Of a stretch of 47,315 nt of DNA, positions 38,787-47,296 are shown piece after piece. The DNA lies in contig NZ_BONY01000073.1 of assembly GCF_016862955.1 (NCBI RefSeq), positions 1-47,315 on the forward strand. Reading direction: 5' to 3'. Numbering within the stretch: the first letter of the stretch is position 1; the number at the start of each line of letters is the position of its first letter. Position numbers and translations under genes: made by a program. The notes below the pieces were generated by a model. That model made no database searches and had not been told where the DNA came from. It was given only the letters and a program-made list of their open reading frames with translations. Origin of the DNA: Rhizocola hellebori. Lineage in GTDB: Bacteria > Actinomycetota > Actinomycetes > Mycobacteriales > Micromonosporaceae.

Positions 38787-40439
38787 CTATTTGCAGACCC
38801 AGCGCACGGCCACCATCTCGGCGCTCGCGCCCTTGCCGACCAGCATCTCTCCGCCGACGATCCGGCCGTCATCGCTGACGAGGCGCGCCGACGCGATCCC
38901 GTTGTCACTGGAGGCCCCGGGCAGGGAGGGAAGGGTGATGTCCTGACCGTCGCGGGTGCGCACGCCAATCTTGTCCCCGTTGCGGTAGCCGACCCAGCCG
39001 TGTTCGTTGAGCGATTCGACCGCTTCCATTCCCGGCAACACCTCGACCTTGCCGGTGCGCAGGTTCCACCGCAGCGCGGTGATACTGCCGCCCACATAGA
39101 GGTTGCCGATCGCCCATTCCCCCCGGACCTGGATGACGCCGCCTTCACGCGGCTGGATGTCGTACGGGTACTCCAGCTGGGCGTAGGTCCCGTCCGGATA
39201 CCAGAGGTAGCTTTCGGTGCGGGAGACGCCGCGCGAGACGTATTTGGTCGCGACACCCACGATCAGACCTTCCTCGCTGAGGTCTTGCAGGCGGACCTCG
39301 TCCATGTCCGGCGGCACGTTCAGCAGTTCCGGCGGGGAGGTGGGTGTGCGCCAGATGGCCGGGCGGTCGTTCATCGCACCAATGATCACGTTGCTTTCGT
39401 TGATGGCTCTAGGGATCGCGCCCTCTTCCATGCGGACCAGCTCGCCGTTGCGGTAGACGTAACCCTCTATGGCGGTCTGGGTCAAGACGACGCCGATCGC
39501 GGTGCCCGAGCTGTTGATGTCGTGCAGCGCCGAGTCGTCGAGACCGCCGAGTACCAGCCGCTTGTCGAGGTTTCCATCGCGCCAGAGGTAGGCGTTGACA
39601 TCGTTGGAGCTGCCCAGCAGGAGGTGTCCGGTCGGATCGCCACCGGCGAAGTAGCTCGCCATACCGTCGCCGGACGGATGGGGAAGCTTTTCCACCGTGC
39701 AGGAGGCCGGTGCGGCGGGCGCGGGCTTGGCCGGAGCCAGCTTTGGCGACGGGCTGACGACCGCGGAAGGGTCCGGGCTGGCCGGCACCAGCGGCGGGCT
39801 GCCCTTGGCGTGGCTCAGCAGCTGTGCGCCGGTCACCAGAAGGAGAACGGCGACAAAGGCCGCCACCACGGAGACCGTCGCGCGGCGGGCGACTCGGCGC
39901 TTGTCGCTGCTGAGCCGCAGCTCAGTAGGCGCCGGTGGGCTCACCGTCCTTCTCACCTCGTCGCCGAGCTCGGCCGCGAGCGCATGGCGGCCCCGATGCA
40001 GCCACGACTTGACGGTGCCGTCGGAGACGCCGAGCTCCTCGGCGATCTGGCCCACCGGCAGGTCCACGAGGTAATGCAGCACAACGGCTTTGCGTTGCAC
40101 CGGGGGCAGCGTGCGCAACGCAACGACCAGGTCAACGTGATCGGGGCTCAGGTCGGGCAGGTCCTCGGCGCGCTGCCGCATGAGATAGGCCGACGCCAAT
40201 TTCAGCTTGCGCCAACGGGAGTGGGCGAGGTTCGTGGCGACTCGCCTTACCCAGCTGACCGGCTGCTCATAGTGGGATATCACCTTCCATCGCTGCCAGG
40301 CTCGCGAGAACGCCTCCTGGGCGATGTCCTGCGACTCGGCGAGGTCGGCGGTGAAGCCGTAGGCCATGGCTACCGTCTCGCCGTAGTGAGCTAGGTAGAA
40401 GCCGTCGAAATCGATCGCCGTTGTGGTCGCACCCGCCAT
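38787..40439 (-). CDS. ECF sigma factor fused to a membrane anchor and extracytoplasmic domain (copy 2)
   Basis: A 550-residue paralogue of the gene immediately downstream, with the same order: sigma region 2 (DFDGFYLAHYGETVAM, ESQDIAQEAFSRAWQRW), region 4 (LPPVQRKAVVLHYLVDLPVGQIAEELGVSDGTVKSWLHRG), a membrane helix (ATVSVVAAFVAVLLLVTGAQLL), a Pro/Ser linker and an outward domain from SCTVEKLPHPSGDG to the terminal WVCK. Sigma parts are close; outward parts are more divergent, as expected if the two sense different signals. ATG 40439 is preceded by the shared promoter; a frame extending to 40451 is less likely. Divergent from plsC across 49 bases. 37 bases separate it from copy 1. Confidence 0.88.
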   Translation of the reverse strand: MAGATTTAIDFDGFYLAHYGETVAMAYGFTADLAESQDIAQEAFSRAWQRWKVISHYEQPVSWVRRVATNLAHSRWRKLKLASAYLMRQRAEDLPDLSPDHVDLVVALRTLPPVQRKAVVLHYLVDLPVGQIAEELGVSDGTVKSWLHRGRHALAAELGDEVRRTVSPPAPTELRLSSDKRRVARRATVSVVAAFVAVLLLVTGAQLLSHAKGSPPLVPASPDPSAVVSPSPKLAPAKPAPAAPASCTVEKLPHPSGDGMASYFAGGDPTGHLLLGSSNDVNAYLWRDGNLDKRLVLGGLDDSALHDINSSGTAIGVVLTQTAIEGYVYRNGELVRMEEGAIPRAINESNVIIGAMNDRPAIWRTPTSPPELLNVPPDMDEVRLQDLSEEGLIVGVATKYVSRGVSRTESYLWYPDGTYAQLEYPYDIQPREGGVIQVRGEWAIGNLYVGGSITALRWNLRTGKVEVLPGMEAVESLNEHGWVGYRNGDKIGVRTRDGQDITLPSLPGASSDNGIASARLVSDDGRIVGGEMLVGKGASAEMVAVRWVCK

Positions 40440-40447
40440 GTCACGAC

Positions 40448-40474
40448 ACACGCGATCCGCCGGGCATTGGTTGC
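40448..40474 (-). promoter_or_regulatory. ECF-type promoter of copy 2
   Basis: On the minus strand GCAACC (40474-40469), 16 bases, CGTGT (40452-40448). The last 17 bases up to and including the ATG (GCGTGTGTCGTGACATG) are identical to copy 1, whereas the spacers differ. Confidence 0.6.
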
Positions 40475-40488
40475 ACTACTCTTGCGCA

Positions 40489-41184
40489 ATGTCAGATCTC
40501 GTTTACCCGCCGGTCGTCGCGCTGGCCAAGACCGTTTTCCGCCTCCTCGACCTGCGGATCACGGTGCACGGTGGGGAGCACATCCCGCGCGAGGGGGGCG
40601 CGGTGCTCGCGAGCAATCACGTTAGCTATCTCGACTTCATCTTTGCGGGATTCGCTGCCGTACCCGCCAAGCGGCTTGTTCGTTTCATGGCCAAGCAGGA
40701 AATCTTCGCAAATCGCTTAGCCGGGCCGTTGATGCGAGGAATGCACCACATTCCGGTCGACCGTGACGCCGGTCTCGGCTCCTACAAGGCGGCGCTGGCC
40801 GCGTTGAAGTCCGGCGAGGTGGTCGGCATCTTCCCGGAGGCGACCATCAGCCAGTCGTTCACCGTCAAGGACATCAAGAGCGGGGCGGAGCGGATGGCGA
40901 GCGCGGCCAAGGTCCCGCTGATTCCCATGGCGCTATGGGGAACCCAACGCCTCTGGACCAAAGGCAGGCCCCGCAACCTCTTCCAGCGCCATCTGCCCGT
41001 ATCGATCTATGTGGGCGAGCCGATGCCGCCGAAGAAAGGCGACAACGCGGCCGAACTCCGGCGAAGGATGTCTGAGCTGCTGGATCGCGCACAGCAGGAG
41101 TACCCGGACAAACCTTCCGAGCCCGAGGACCTGTGGTGGCTGCCGGCCCATCTCGGTGGCACAGCTCCCACCCCCGGACAGTAG
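40489..41184 (+). CDS. plsC: 1-acyl-sn-glycerol-3-phosphate acyltransferase family protein
   Basis: A 231-residue PlsC-type acyltransferase that acylates lysophosphatidate in phospholipid synthesis at the inner face of the membrane. Motif I is NHVSYLD (H-x4-D), motif III GIFPEATIS, and a KRLVRFMAKQEIF block lies between them. ATG 40489 begins at a typical short hydrophobic N-terminus (YPPVVALAKTVFRLLDL). The upstream open frame belongs to the divergent promoter region. Stop TAG at 41182-41184 abuts the operator of the desaturase gene. Confidence 0.9.
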   Translation: MSDLVYPPVVALAKTVFRLLDLRITVHGGEHIPREGGAVLASNHVSYLDFIFAGFAAVPAKRLVRFMAKQEIFANRLAGPLMRGMHHIPVDRDAGLGSYKAALAALKSGEVVGIFPEATISQSFTVKDIKSGAERMASAAKVPLIPMALWGTQRLWTKGRPRNLFQRHLPVSIYVGEPMPPKKGDNAAELRRRMSELLDRAQQEYPDKPSEPEDLWWLPAHLGGTAPTPGQ

Positions 41185-41212
41185 CTACGGGACCGTAGGT
41201 TACGGTACCGTC
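41185..41212. promoter_or_regulatory. Tandem palindromic operator before the desaturase
   Basis: CTACGGGACCGTAG (41185-41198, near-perfect palindrome) followed by TACGGTACCGTC (41201-41212), 15-bp period. It ends 5 bases before the GTG start. Such paired palindromes before acyl-ACP desaturase genes are bound by TetR-family fatty-acid regulators (MadR/DesT type). No such regulator is encoded nearby. Confidence 0.65.
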
Positions 41213-41217
41213 GGTTT

Positions 41218-42138
41218 GTGACCTCATTGCTGTACGACCTCGAACCCGTGGTGGAGACCAACCTCAACCGCCATATCGCGACGGCCAAGGAATGGTTCCC
41301 GCACGAGTACGTGCCGTGGAGCCAGGGCCGCGACTTCGACGGAATCCTGGGCGGTGAAGCGTGGGCGCCCGATCAGTCGAAGCTTTCCGACGTCGCCCGC
41401 ACCTCGCTGATCGTCAATCTGCTCACCGAGGACAATCTGCCCAGCTACCACCACGAAATCGCCCACATGTTCGGCCGGGACGGGGCCTGGGGCACCTGGG
41501 TGCACCGCTGGACGGCCGAAGAGGGCCGGCACGGCGTCGCCATCCGCGACTACCTGCTGGCGACCCGCGCCGTCGACCCGATCGCGCTGGAGCGGGCCCG
41601 CATGTTGCACATGGGTGGCGGATACATCAGCCACCACACCGGCAACGTGGTGAATTCCATCGCCTATGTCTCGTTCCAGGAGCTCGCCACCCGGGTGTCG
41701 CACCGCAACACCGGCCGCATCAGCGGCGACCCGATCTGCGACCAGCTGCTGGCCAAGATCGCGGCCGATGAGAACCTGCACATGCTCTTCTACCGCAACC
41801 TGCTCGGCGCGGCCTTCGACATGGCCCCCGATATGGCGATGCAGGCGGTCCGCGAGGTCATCACCGACTTCCAGATGCCGGGCCACACCATCGAGAACTT
41901 CGGCCGCAAGTCGGTGCAGATGGCCATGGCCGGTGTCTACGATCTGCGCATCCACCACGACGAGGTGGTCACGCCGATCCTGCGTCAGCTCAACGTGATG
42001 ACGCGTACAGACCTTGGCCCCGAAGGGGAAGCCGATCGGGAGAAGCTGGCCGCATTTATGTCTGAATTGGACAGAAACGCCTCCCGCTTCGAGGAGAAGC
42101 GCGAAGCTTCTCGCGCTCGGGCGGCCGCCCGGCTGTAG
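41218..42138 (+). CDS. desA: Acyl-ACP desaturase, soluble di-iron type
   Basis: A 306-residue enzyme introducing a cis double bond into acyl-ACP using O2 and ferredoxin. Di-iron ligand motifs are EEGRH (in TAEEGRHGVAIRDY) and DENLH (in AADENLHMLFYRN), with additional ligands in LTEDNLPSYHHEI. Length matches DesA1/DesA2 of actinobacteria. GTG 41218 immediately follows the tandem operator, implying tight regulation and possibly a leaderless transcript. Probably co-directional with plsC, linking membrane lipid synthesis and unsaturation. Confidence 0.92.
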   Translation: MTSLLYDLEPVVETNLNRHIATAKEWFPHEYVPWSQGRDFDGILGGEAWAPDQSKLSDVARTSLIVNLLTEDNLPSYHHEIAHMFGRDGAWGTWVHRWTAEEGRHGVAIRDYLLATRAVDPIALERARMLHMGGGYISHHTGNVVNSIAYVSFQELATRVSHRNTGRISGDPICDQLLAKIAADENLHMLFYRNLLGAAFDMAPDMAMQAVREVITDFQMPGHTIENFGRKSVQMAMAGVYDLRIHHDEVVTPILRQLNVMTRTDLGPEGEADREKLAAFMSELDRNASRFEEKREASRARAAARL

Positions 42139-42156
42139 GGCGCTAAGCTCTCGCGC

Positions 42157-42918
42157 ATGACCGATGTTCGCGTTGCGGCTATAACCGGTGCGGCTCAAGG
42201 AATCGGCGAGCGTATCGCCGAGGTGCTCCGCGAGGAGGGCTTCGAGCTCGCGCTCTTCGATCGCCAGCCCATGAAAGAGCAGGAGGGGCTCACCTTCACC
42301 GGTGATGTCACCAGCGAGACCGACGTCGCCGCGTTCGCCGGCGCCATCTCCGAGAGATATGGGCGCATCGACGTTCTGGTGAACAACGCCGGCATCGCGT
42401 GCATCAGCCCGGCCGAGGAGACTCCGCTCACCCTGTGGCGACAGGTCATCGACGTCAACCTGACCGGGCCGTTCCTGCTGAGCCAGGCGCTGGGAAGGCA
42501 GATGCTCGCGGCAGGCCAGGGCTCGATCGTGAACATCGCCTCGGTGGCCGGGCTGTTCGGCGTCGCCGACCGCGCGGCCTACAACGCCAGCAAGCATGGA
42601 CTGATCGGGCTGACCCGAACCCTGGCCGCCGAATGGGGTGGCCGCGGCGTGCGGGTCAACGCGGTCTGTCCCGGCTGGGTGAAGACGCCGATGGACGATG
42701 CCTCGCAGGACGAGGGCGCTTACGGCGATGACGACATCACCGATCACGTACCGCTGGGCCGGTTCGCGGCGCCCGATGATGTGGCCCAAGCTGTGGCATT
42801 CTTGGCCGATGCCAGGCGGAGCGGCTTCGTCAACGGGACGGCCCTTTCGGTCGACGGTGGCTGGGCCGCCGACGGTTCCTGGCAGTCCTTGCGCCTGGGA
42901 GCCAGGCACCGGATCTGA
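42157..42918 (+). CDS. Short-chain dehydrogenase/reductase
   Basis: A 253-residue classical SDR. NAD(P)-binding TGAAQGIG (10-17), NNAGIA, catalytic Ser in NIASVAG and YNASK, and a C-terminal SVDGGWAADG. An acidic residue follows the second strand (LFDRQ), favouring NAD(H) over NADP(H). It starts 18 bases after the desaturase stop. The substrate is unknown; it resembles FabG-like and sugar or alcohol dehydrogenases. Confidence 0.9.
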   Translation: MTDVRVAAITGAAQGIGERIAEVLREEGFELALFDRQPMKEQEGLTFTGDVTSETDVAAFAGAISERYGRIDVLVNNAGIACISPAEETPLTLWRQVIDVNLTGPFLLSQALGRQMLAAGQGSIVNIASVAGLFGVADRAAYNASKHGLIGLTRTLAAEWGGRGVRVNAVCPGWVKTPMDDASQDEGAYGDDDITDHVPLGRFAAPDDVAQAVAFLADARRSGFVNGTALSVDGGWAADGSWQSLRLGARHRI

Positions 42919-42927
42919 GAGGCCGTA

Positions 42928-44835
42928 ATGTCTGCAGCTGCGCTCGCCACGTCGACCCCCGATGAGATCACCGCCCACGCCGACGAGGTGATCGCCAAGA
43001 CCCGCGCCGATCTGGTGCTGCTGCGCGAAGCCGAGGGTGAAGCCGCCCTTGACCTGTATGACGAGGTGATCGCCCGACTTGACGACGCCCGGCGGCTGTC
43101 GAAGGTCATCACCCAGATGCATCCGCAGGCGCCGATGCGGCTGTCCGCGACTGCGGCCGAGCAGGCGCTCGACAAGGTGATGACCGAGCTTTCCCTCGAC
43201 GAGAGCATCTACCGCAAGCTCACCTCGGTGGACGTGTCGGCGATGGACAGCGCGACCCAGCACTGGGTCGGCAAGGTGCTGAGCGAGTTCCGCCGTGCCG
43301 GTGTCGACCGGTCTTTCGAGGTGCGGTCCAGGGCTCAGGAGCTTCGCGATGAGCTGGTCGGCATCGCCCAGGAGTTCATGCGCAACATCAACTCGGACAC
43401 CCGCTCGATCGCGGTGCCGCCGAGCGCGCTTGAGGGGTTGCCCGCCGATTACGTCGCCGCGCACCCGGCCGGTGAGGACGGCCTGGTCCGGATCACCACC
43501 GACTACTCCGACTATCTCCCCTTCATGTCCTACTCGCGCAGCACCGACGCGCGTGAGCAACTGTGGCGCAGCTTCCTTCAGCGCGCCTATCCGTCCAACA
43601 TGGACACTCTGCGGCGCATGCTGGAGCGCCGTTTTGAGCTGGCGACCCTGCTGGGGTTCGAGTCGTGGGCGCATCTGGCGACCGACGACAAGATGATCGG
43701 CAACCCGCGCAACGCCGCCGACTTCATCGCGAAGATTTCGGCCGCCGCCCAGAACAGGATGCATGCCGACTACGCCACGCTGCTGGAGCGCAAGCAGCGC
43801 GATGAGCCGGAAGCGACCGAGGTGCGGCCGTGGGAGCTGACCTATCTTCTGGAGCGCGTGCAGACCGAGCAGTTCGCCTTCGACTCGCTCGCGATGCGCC
43901 CCTATTTCGAGTACTCCCGGGTCAAGGCCGGGCTGATGGATGTCGCCGCGAAGCTGTTCGGCGTCTCGTTCTCGCCGCGGCCCGACGTGCCGGTGTGGCA
44001 TGACGAGGTCGACGTCTTCGACGTGCTCCAGGACGGCGAGCCGCTTGGGCAGATCTTCCTCGACATGCATCCGCGGGCGGACAAGTTCAGCCACGCCGCC
44101 ATGTTCAGCCTGCAGCAGGGCAAGGGCGGCCGGCGGTTGCCGCAGTGCGTGCTGCTGTGCAACTTCCCGCGCGCCGGAGGGCTGATGCAGACCGGCGAGG
44201 TGACCACGTTCTTCCACGAATTCGGTCACCTGCTGCACCACGTCTTCGCCGGTGCCCAGCGCTGGACGGGCATAGCGGGGGTCAAGACCGAGTGGGACTT
44301 CGCCGAGGCGCCGTCGCAGCTGCTCGAGGAGTGGACCCGCGACGCGGCGACGCTGGCCCGGTTCGCGGTGCATCACGAGACCGGCGAGGTGCTGCCGGCC
44401 GAGATGGTGGCGCGGATGCGGGCGGCCGACGAATTCGGCAAGGGCATCTTCGTGCGCCAGCAGATGGCCTATGCCGACCTGAGCCTGTCGCTCTACAGCC
44501 GGGACCCGGCCGAGGTCGACCCGCTTGCGCTGGAGCGGGAGACCCGGGCGCGGCATCTGCCTTACTCCAATGTGGACGGTGTGTACATGCACCTGTCCTT
44601 TGGGCACCTCGAGGGGTACTCGGCGATCTACTACACCTACATGTGGTCGCTGGTCATCGCCAAGGACCTCTTCACCGCTTTCGATCAAGCTGACCTGCTT
44701 GCCGGGGAGGCTTCTTCCCGGTACCGGAAAAAGGTGCTGGAAGCGGGCGGATCTGCTCCAGCGGCCCAGCTCGTGCGCGACTTCCTGGGCCGGGAGAGCA
44801 CCTTCGACGCCTACCAGATCTGGCTCGACAGCTAG
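42928..44835 (+). CDS. M3 family zinc metallopeptidase (oligoendopeptidase-like)
   Basis: A 635-residue cytoplasmic peptidase with the zinc motif HEFGH at 430-434 and the third-ligand block FAEAPSQLLEEW about 28 residues later, followed by HLPYSNVDGVYMHLSFGHLEGYSAIYYTYMWS, which belongs to the substrate-binding region of the thimet/oligopeptidase family. These enzymes degrade short peptides. It starts 9 bases after the SDR stop and is probably in the same transcript. Family and zinc site are clear; no signal peptide. Confidence 0.92.
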   Translation: MSAAALATSTPDEITAHADEVIAKTRADLVLLREAEGEAALDLYDEVIARLDDARRLSKVITQMHPQAPMRLSATAAEQALDKVMTELSLDESIYRKLTSVDVSAMDSATQHWVGKVLSEFRRAGVDRSFEVRSRAQELRDELVGIAQEFMRNINSDTRSIAVPPSALEGLPADYVAAHPAGEDGLVRITTDYSDYLPFMSYSRSTDAREQLWRSFLQRAYPSNMDTLRRMLERRFELATLLGFESWAHLATDDKMIGNPRNAADFIAKISAAAQNRMHADYATLLERKQRDEPEATEVRPWELTYLLERVQTEQFAFDSLAMRPYFEYSRVKAGLMDVAAKLFGVSFSPRPDVPVWHDEVDVFDVLQDGEPLGQIFLDMHPRADKFSHAAMFSLQQGKGGRRLPQCVLLCNFPRAGGLMQTGEVTTFFHEFGHLLHHVFAGAQRWTGIAGVKTEWDFAEAPSQLLEEWTRDAATLARFAVHHETGEVLPAEMVARMRAADEFGKGIFVRQQMAYADLSLSLYSRDPAEVDPLALERETRARHLPYSNVDGVYMHLSFGHLEGYSAIYYTYMWSLVIAKDLFTAFDQADLLAGEASSRYRKKVLEAGGSAPAAQLVRDFLGRESTFDAYQIWLDS

Positions 44836-44979
44836 ATCTTTTACAACGGGCACTGTCAATCGCCATTTTGGACACACGTAGTTAACCCGGCTGCTGTTAG
44901 TATCAACCGGCGTCTCTGCGTAGTCGCCACAAGACTTGCTGTGTAAGTTCTTAGGCGCACTACCAGGGGAGGTAGCAAG

Positions 44980-47289
44980 GTGACTTCGGCAGCCACGCGT
45001 GCCAGCGCGGACCGTGACAACTATGTTCTCGGATCGCCTGTCTATCGGATGGCCAGGGTGCTCGTCGTCGGGCTCGGGATCGCATATGCCCTGAGCACGA
45101 TCGTTCCGTTCGCGGAGAGACCGGCACTGCTCGACACCTGGTTCTATTCGGCGGTGCTCGTCGTCACGTGCATGCTCGCGCTAGCACGGCCGATCCTGGT
45201 CCGGCGCAACCGGCTCGCCTGGTCGTTCGTCGCGCTGGCGGTGACGTCGTGGTGTGTGGGTGACATCTACTGGTCGGCGGTGTTCTCCGACGCCGAGGAG
45301 ATCCCTGTCCCCTCGCTGGCAGACGTCTTCTACGTGGGCATGTACCCGCTGGCCTACGCCGGGTTCATTCTGCTCGCCCGCGCGGCGGCCAAGCAGCTCC
45401 CGGCCTCGGTCTGGCTGGACGGCATCGTCACCTCACTGGCCGCGGGCGCGGTCTTCTCCGCATTGGCGCTGACCGATGTGCTCGCGGCGGCCGGCGGCGA
45501 CGCCTTCGCCGAGACCATGACCAACCTCAGCTATCCCATCGGTGACCTGGTCCTGATGGTGGTCAGCGTCGCTGTGCTGGCGATGGTGCGGTGGCGTTCC
45601 GATCCGGTCTGGTGGCTGCTGGGCCTGGGTGCGGCGGTGTTCGCCGCCGCCGACACCGCCTACCTTTTCGGGCTGGCCAACGAGACCTATGTCGACGGTT
45701 CCTGGATCGACGGGCTGTGGATGCTCGGCTTGACCTTCATGGCCTCGGCCGGTTCGATCAGCCGTCGCCAGCCCGCCGAGGACGTACGTGGTTTCGTGGC
45801 GCTGCTGGTGCCGATCCTGTTCTCGCTCGCCGCCCTGGTCGTGCTCATCGTCGGCACCTTCGTCGAGATGCATCCGATCACGATCATCATGGCGAGTGGA
45901 TGTCTGGTGGCGGCCGGTGTGCGCACGGGCCTGACCTTCGAGCAAACCCGAGAGCTGGCACGAACACAGGTGCAGGCCAAGACCGATGACCTGAGCGGTC
46001 TGGGCAACCGGCGTCTGCTCGACGAGAACCTGCCGAACATGCTGGGCAGCCTCGGCATCGGACAACAGCTGATCATCACGATCGTGTCGGTGGACCACGT
46101 GTCCGAGATCAACAGCGTGCTCGGCTACAGCGCCGGCGACACCGTCGTGCACACCGTCGGCAAGCGACTGCTGGAGGCGCTTCCCCCCGAGGCCGTGGCC
46201 GCGCGGCTGGGCGGGGTCGAGATCGCCATTCTGCAGATGGTTCGCGGGGCCGATCCCAAGGCGGTCGACCGCGACACCCGTGCGCTGCTTGGCATCCTGG
46301 CGGCCCCGGTGCCGATGGCCGAGACCGTGATCCAGATCGAGCTCAGCGCGGGTGTGGCCGTCGCGCCGGTGCACGCCACCATGCCGTCCGACCTGATCCG
46401 CTGCGCGTCGGATGCCTTGCAGCTGGCCAAGACGAACCGGTCCGAAGTGGAGATCTACGACCCGAACCAGCACGCGGGCAGCCAGGTCGATCTGCGGCTT
46501 GCGCCGGACCTGCTGCGGGCGGAATCCAGGGGCGAGTTCGTCACCTGCTACCAGCCCAAGTTCGACATCGCCAGCGGGAGGCCGGTGGCGCTGGAAGGAA
46601 TTCTGCGCTGGCACCACCCGGTGCGCGGCGTCATCGAGGCCGATTCGGTGCACCCGCTTGCCGCGCGGATGGGCATGACCCGCCAGCTGACCCGTGGCCT
46701 GCTCGACTCGGCCTTGCACAGGTGCGCGGCCTGGTACTCCCAGGGGGTCGCGCTCGGGGTGGCGGTGGACGTGGCCGCCTCGGACATTCTCGACGCCCAG
46801 CTGCCTTACGACCTGGCGAAGCTGATCAACAAGGTCGGGCTGCCGCCCAGCGCAGTGACGCTAGAGATCGCCGAGGACGTGCTGCAGATCGATCCCCGGC
46901 GCACGGCGGCCGCGCTCAACCAGTTCCGTCACTTCGGAATCCGCCTGGCGCTGGACCACTACGGCCGGTCGGCCCCGTCGCTGACCCGCCTGCGCTCGAT
47001 GCCGGTCGACGAGCTCAAGCTCGACCCGAGCTTTGCCCGGGCCATGCTCAACAGCCCGCAGGACGCGGCCGTGCTGCGTTCAACCGTGGAATTGGCGCGG
47101 TCGCTCAACATCGTCACCGTCGTCGACGGAGTGGACTCGCTCGAGCTCTACAACGCCGTCGCCGCAACGGGTTGCACCGGCGCCCAGGGTCCGGCCCTGG
47201 GCGAGCCGATGAGCGTCGACATCCTGCGCCAATGGGTCGAACCCCTAGCCACCCGCCCCGCCCAGGAGCCCTTGGGCCGTCGGAGATAA
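44980..47289 (+). CDS. Multi-pass membrane protein with degenerate GGDEF and EAL domains
   Basis: A 769-residue protein. About ten membrane helices occupy residues 25-320. A GGDEF-type domain follows (KTDDLSGLGNRRLLDEN; active-site loop GGVEI at 411-415 instead of GGDEF). The C-terminal EAL-type domain has EGI (539-541) for EAL and DHYG (659-662) for DDFG, with VVDGVD for AEGVE. The changes remove metal-binding acidic residues in both domains, so diguanylate cyclase and phosphodiesterase activity are both doubtful. It may bind c-di-GMP or act through protein contacts. GTG 44980 has GGGGAGG 7 bases upstream. Related membrane GGDEF-EAL proteins are common in actinomycetes. Confidence 0.88.
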   Translation: MTSAATRASADRDNYVLGSPVYRMARVLVVGLGIAYALSTIVPFAERPALLDTWFYSAVLVVTCMLALARPILVRRNRLAWSFVALAVTSWCVGDIYWSAVFSDAEEIPVPSLADVFYVGMYPLAYAGFILLARAAAKQLPASVWLDGIVTSLAAGAVFSALALTDVLAAAGGDAFAETMTNLSYPIGDLVLMVVSVAVLAMVRWRSDPVWWLLGLGAAVFAAADTAYLFGLANETYVDGSWIDGLWMLGLTFMASAGSISRRQPAEDVRGFVALLVPILFSLAALVVLIVGTFVEMHPITIIMASGCLVAAGVRTGLTFEQTRELARTQVQAKTDDLSGLGNRRLLDENLPNMLGSLGIGQQLIITIVSVDHVSEINSVLGYSAGDTVVHTVGKRLLEALPPEAVAARLGGVEIAILQMVRGADPKAVDRDTRALLGILAAPVPMAETVIQIELSAGVAVAPVHATMPSDLIRCASDALQLAKTNRSEVEIYDPNQHAGSQVDLRLAPDLLRAESRGEFVTCYQPKFDIASGRPVALEGILRWHHPVRGVIEADSVHPLAARMGMTRQLTRGLLDSALHRCAAWYSQGVALGVAVDVAASDILDAQLPYDLAKLINKVGLPPSAVTLEIAEDVLQIDPRRTAAALNQFRHFGIRLALDHYGRSAPSLTRLRSMPVDELKLDPSFARAMLNSPQDAAVLRSTVELARSLNIVTVVDGVDSLELYNAVAATGCTGAQGPALGEPMSVDILRQWVEPLATRPAQEPLGRRR

Positions 47290-47296
47290 GAGAATC

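Noticed and set aside
37094-39256. Longer start for sigma copy 1 (720 residues)
   Set aside because: The extra 169 residues lie antisense-frame inside copy 2 and show no conservation; promoter and paralogue alignment fix the start near 38749.
38739-40394. Open frame of 551 codons on the plus strand opposite a sigma gene
   Set aside because: Caused by third-position GC bias opposite a real gene; no recognisable domain, and composition typical of shadows.
41224-44877. Open frame of 1217 codons on the minus strand
   Set aside because: Antisense shadow over desA, the SDR and the M3 peptidase, all of which have clear active-site motifs; its translation is low-complexity His/Arg/Gly-rich with no domain.
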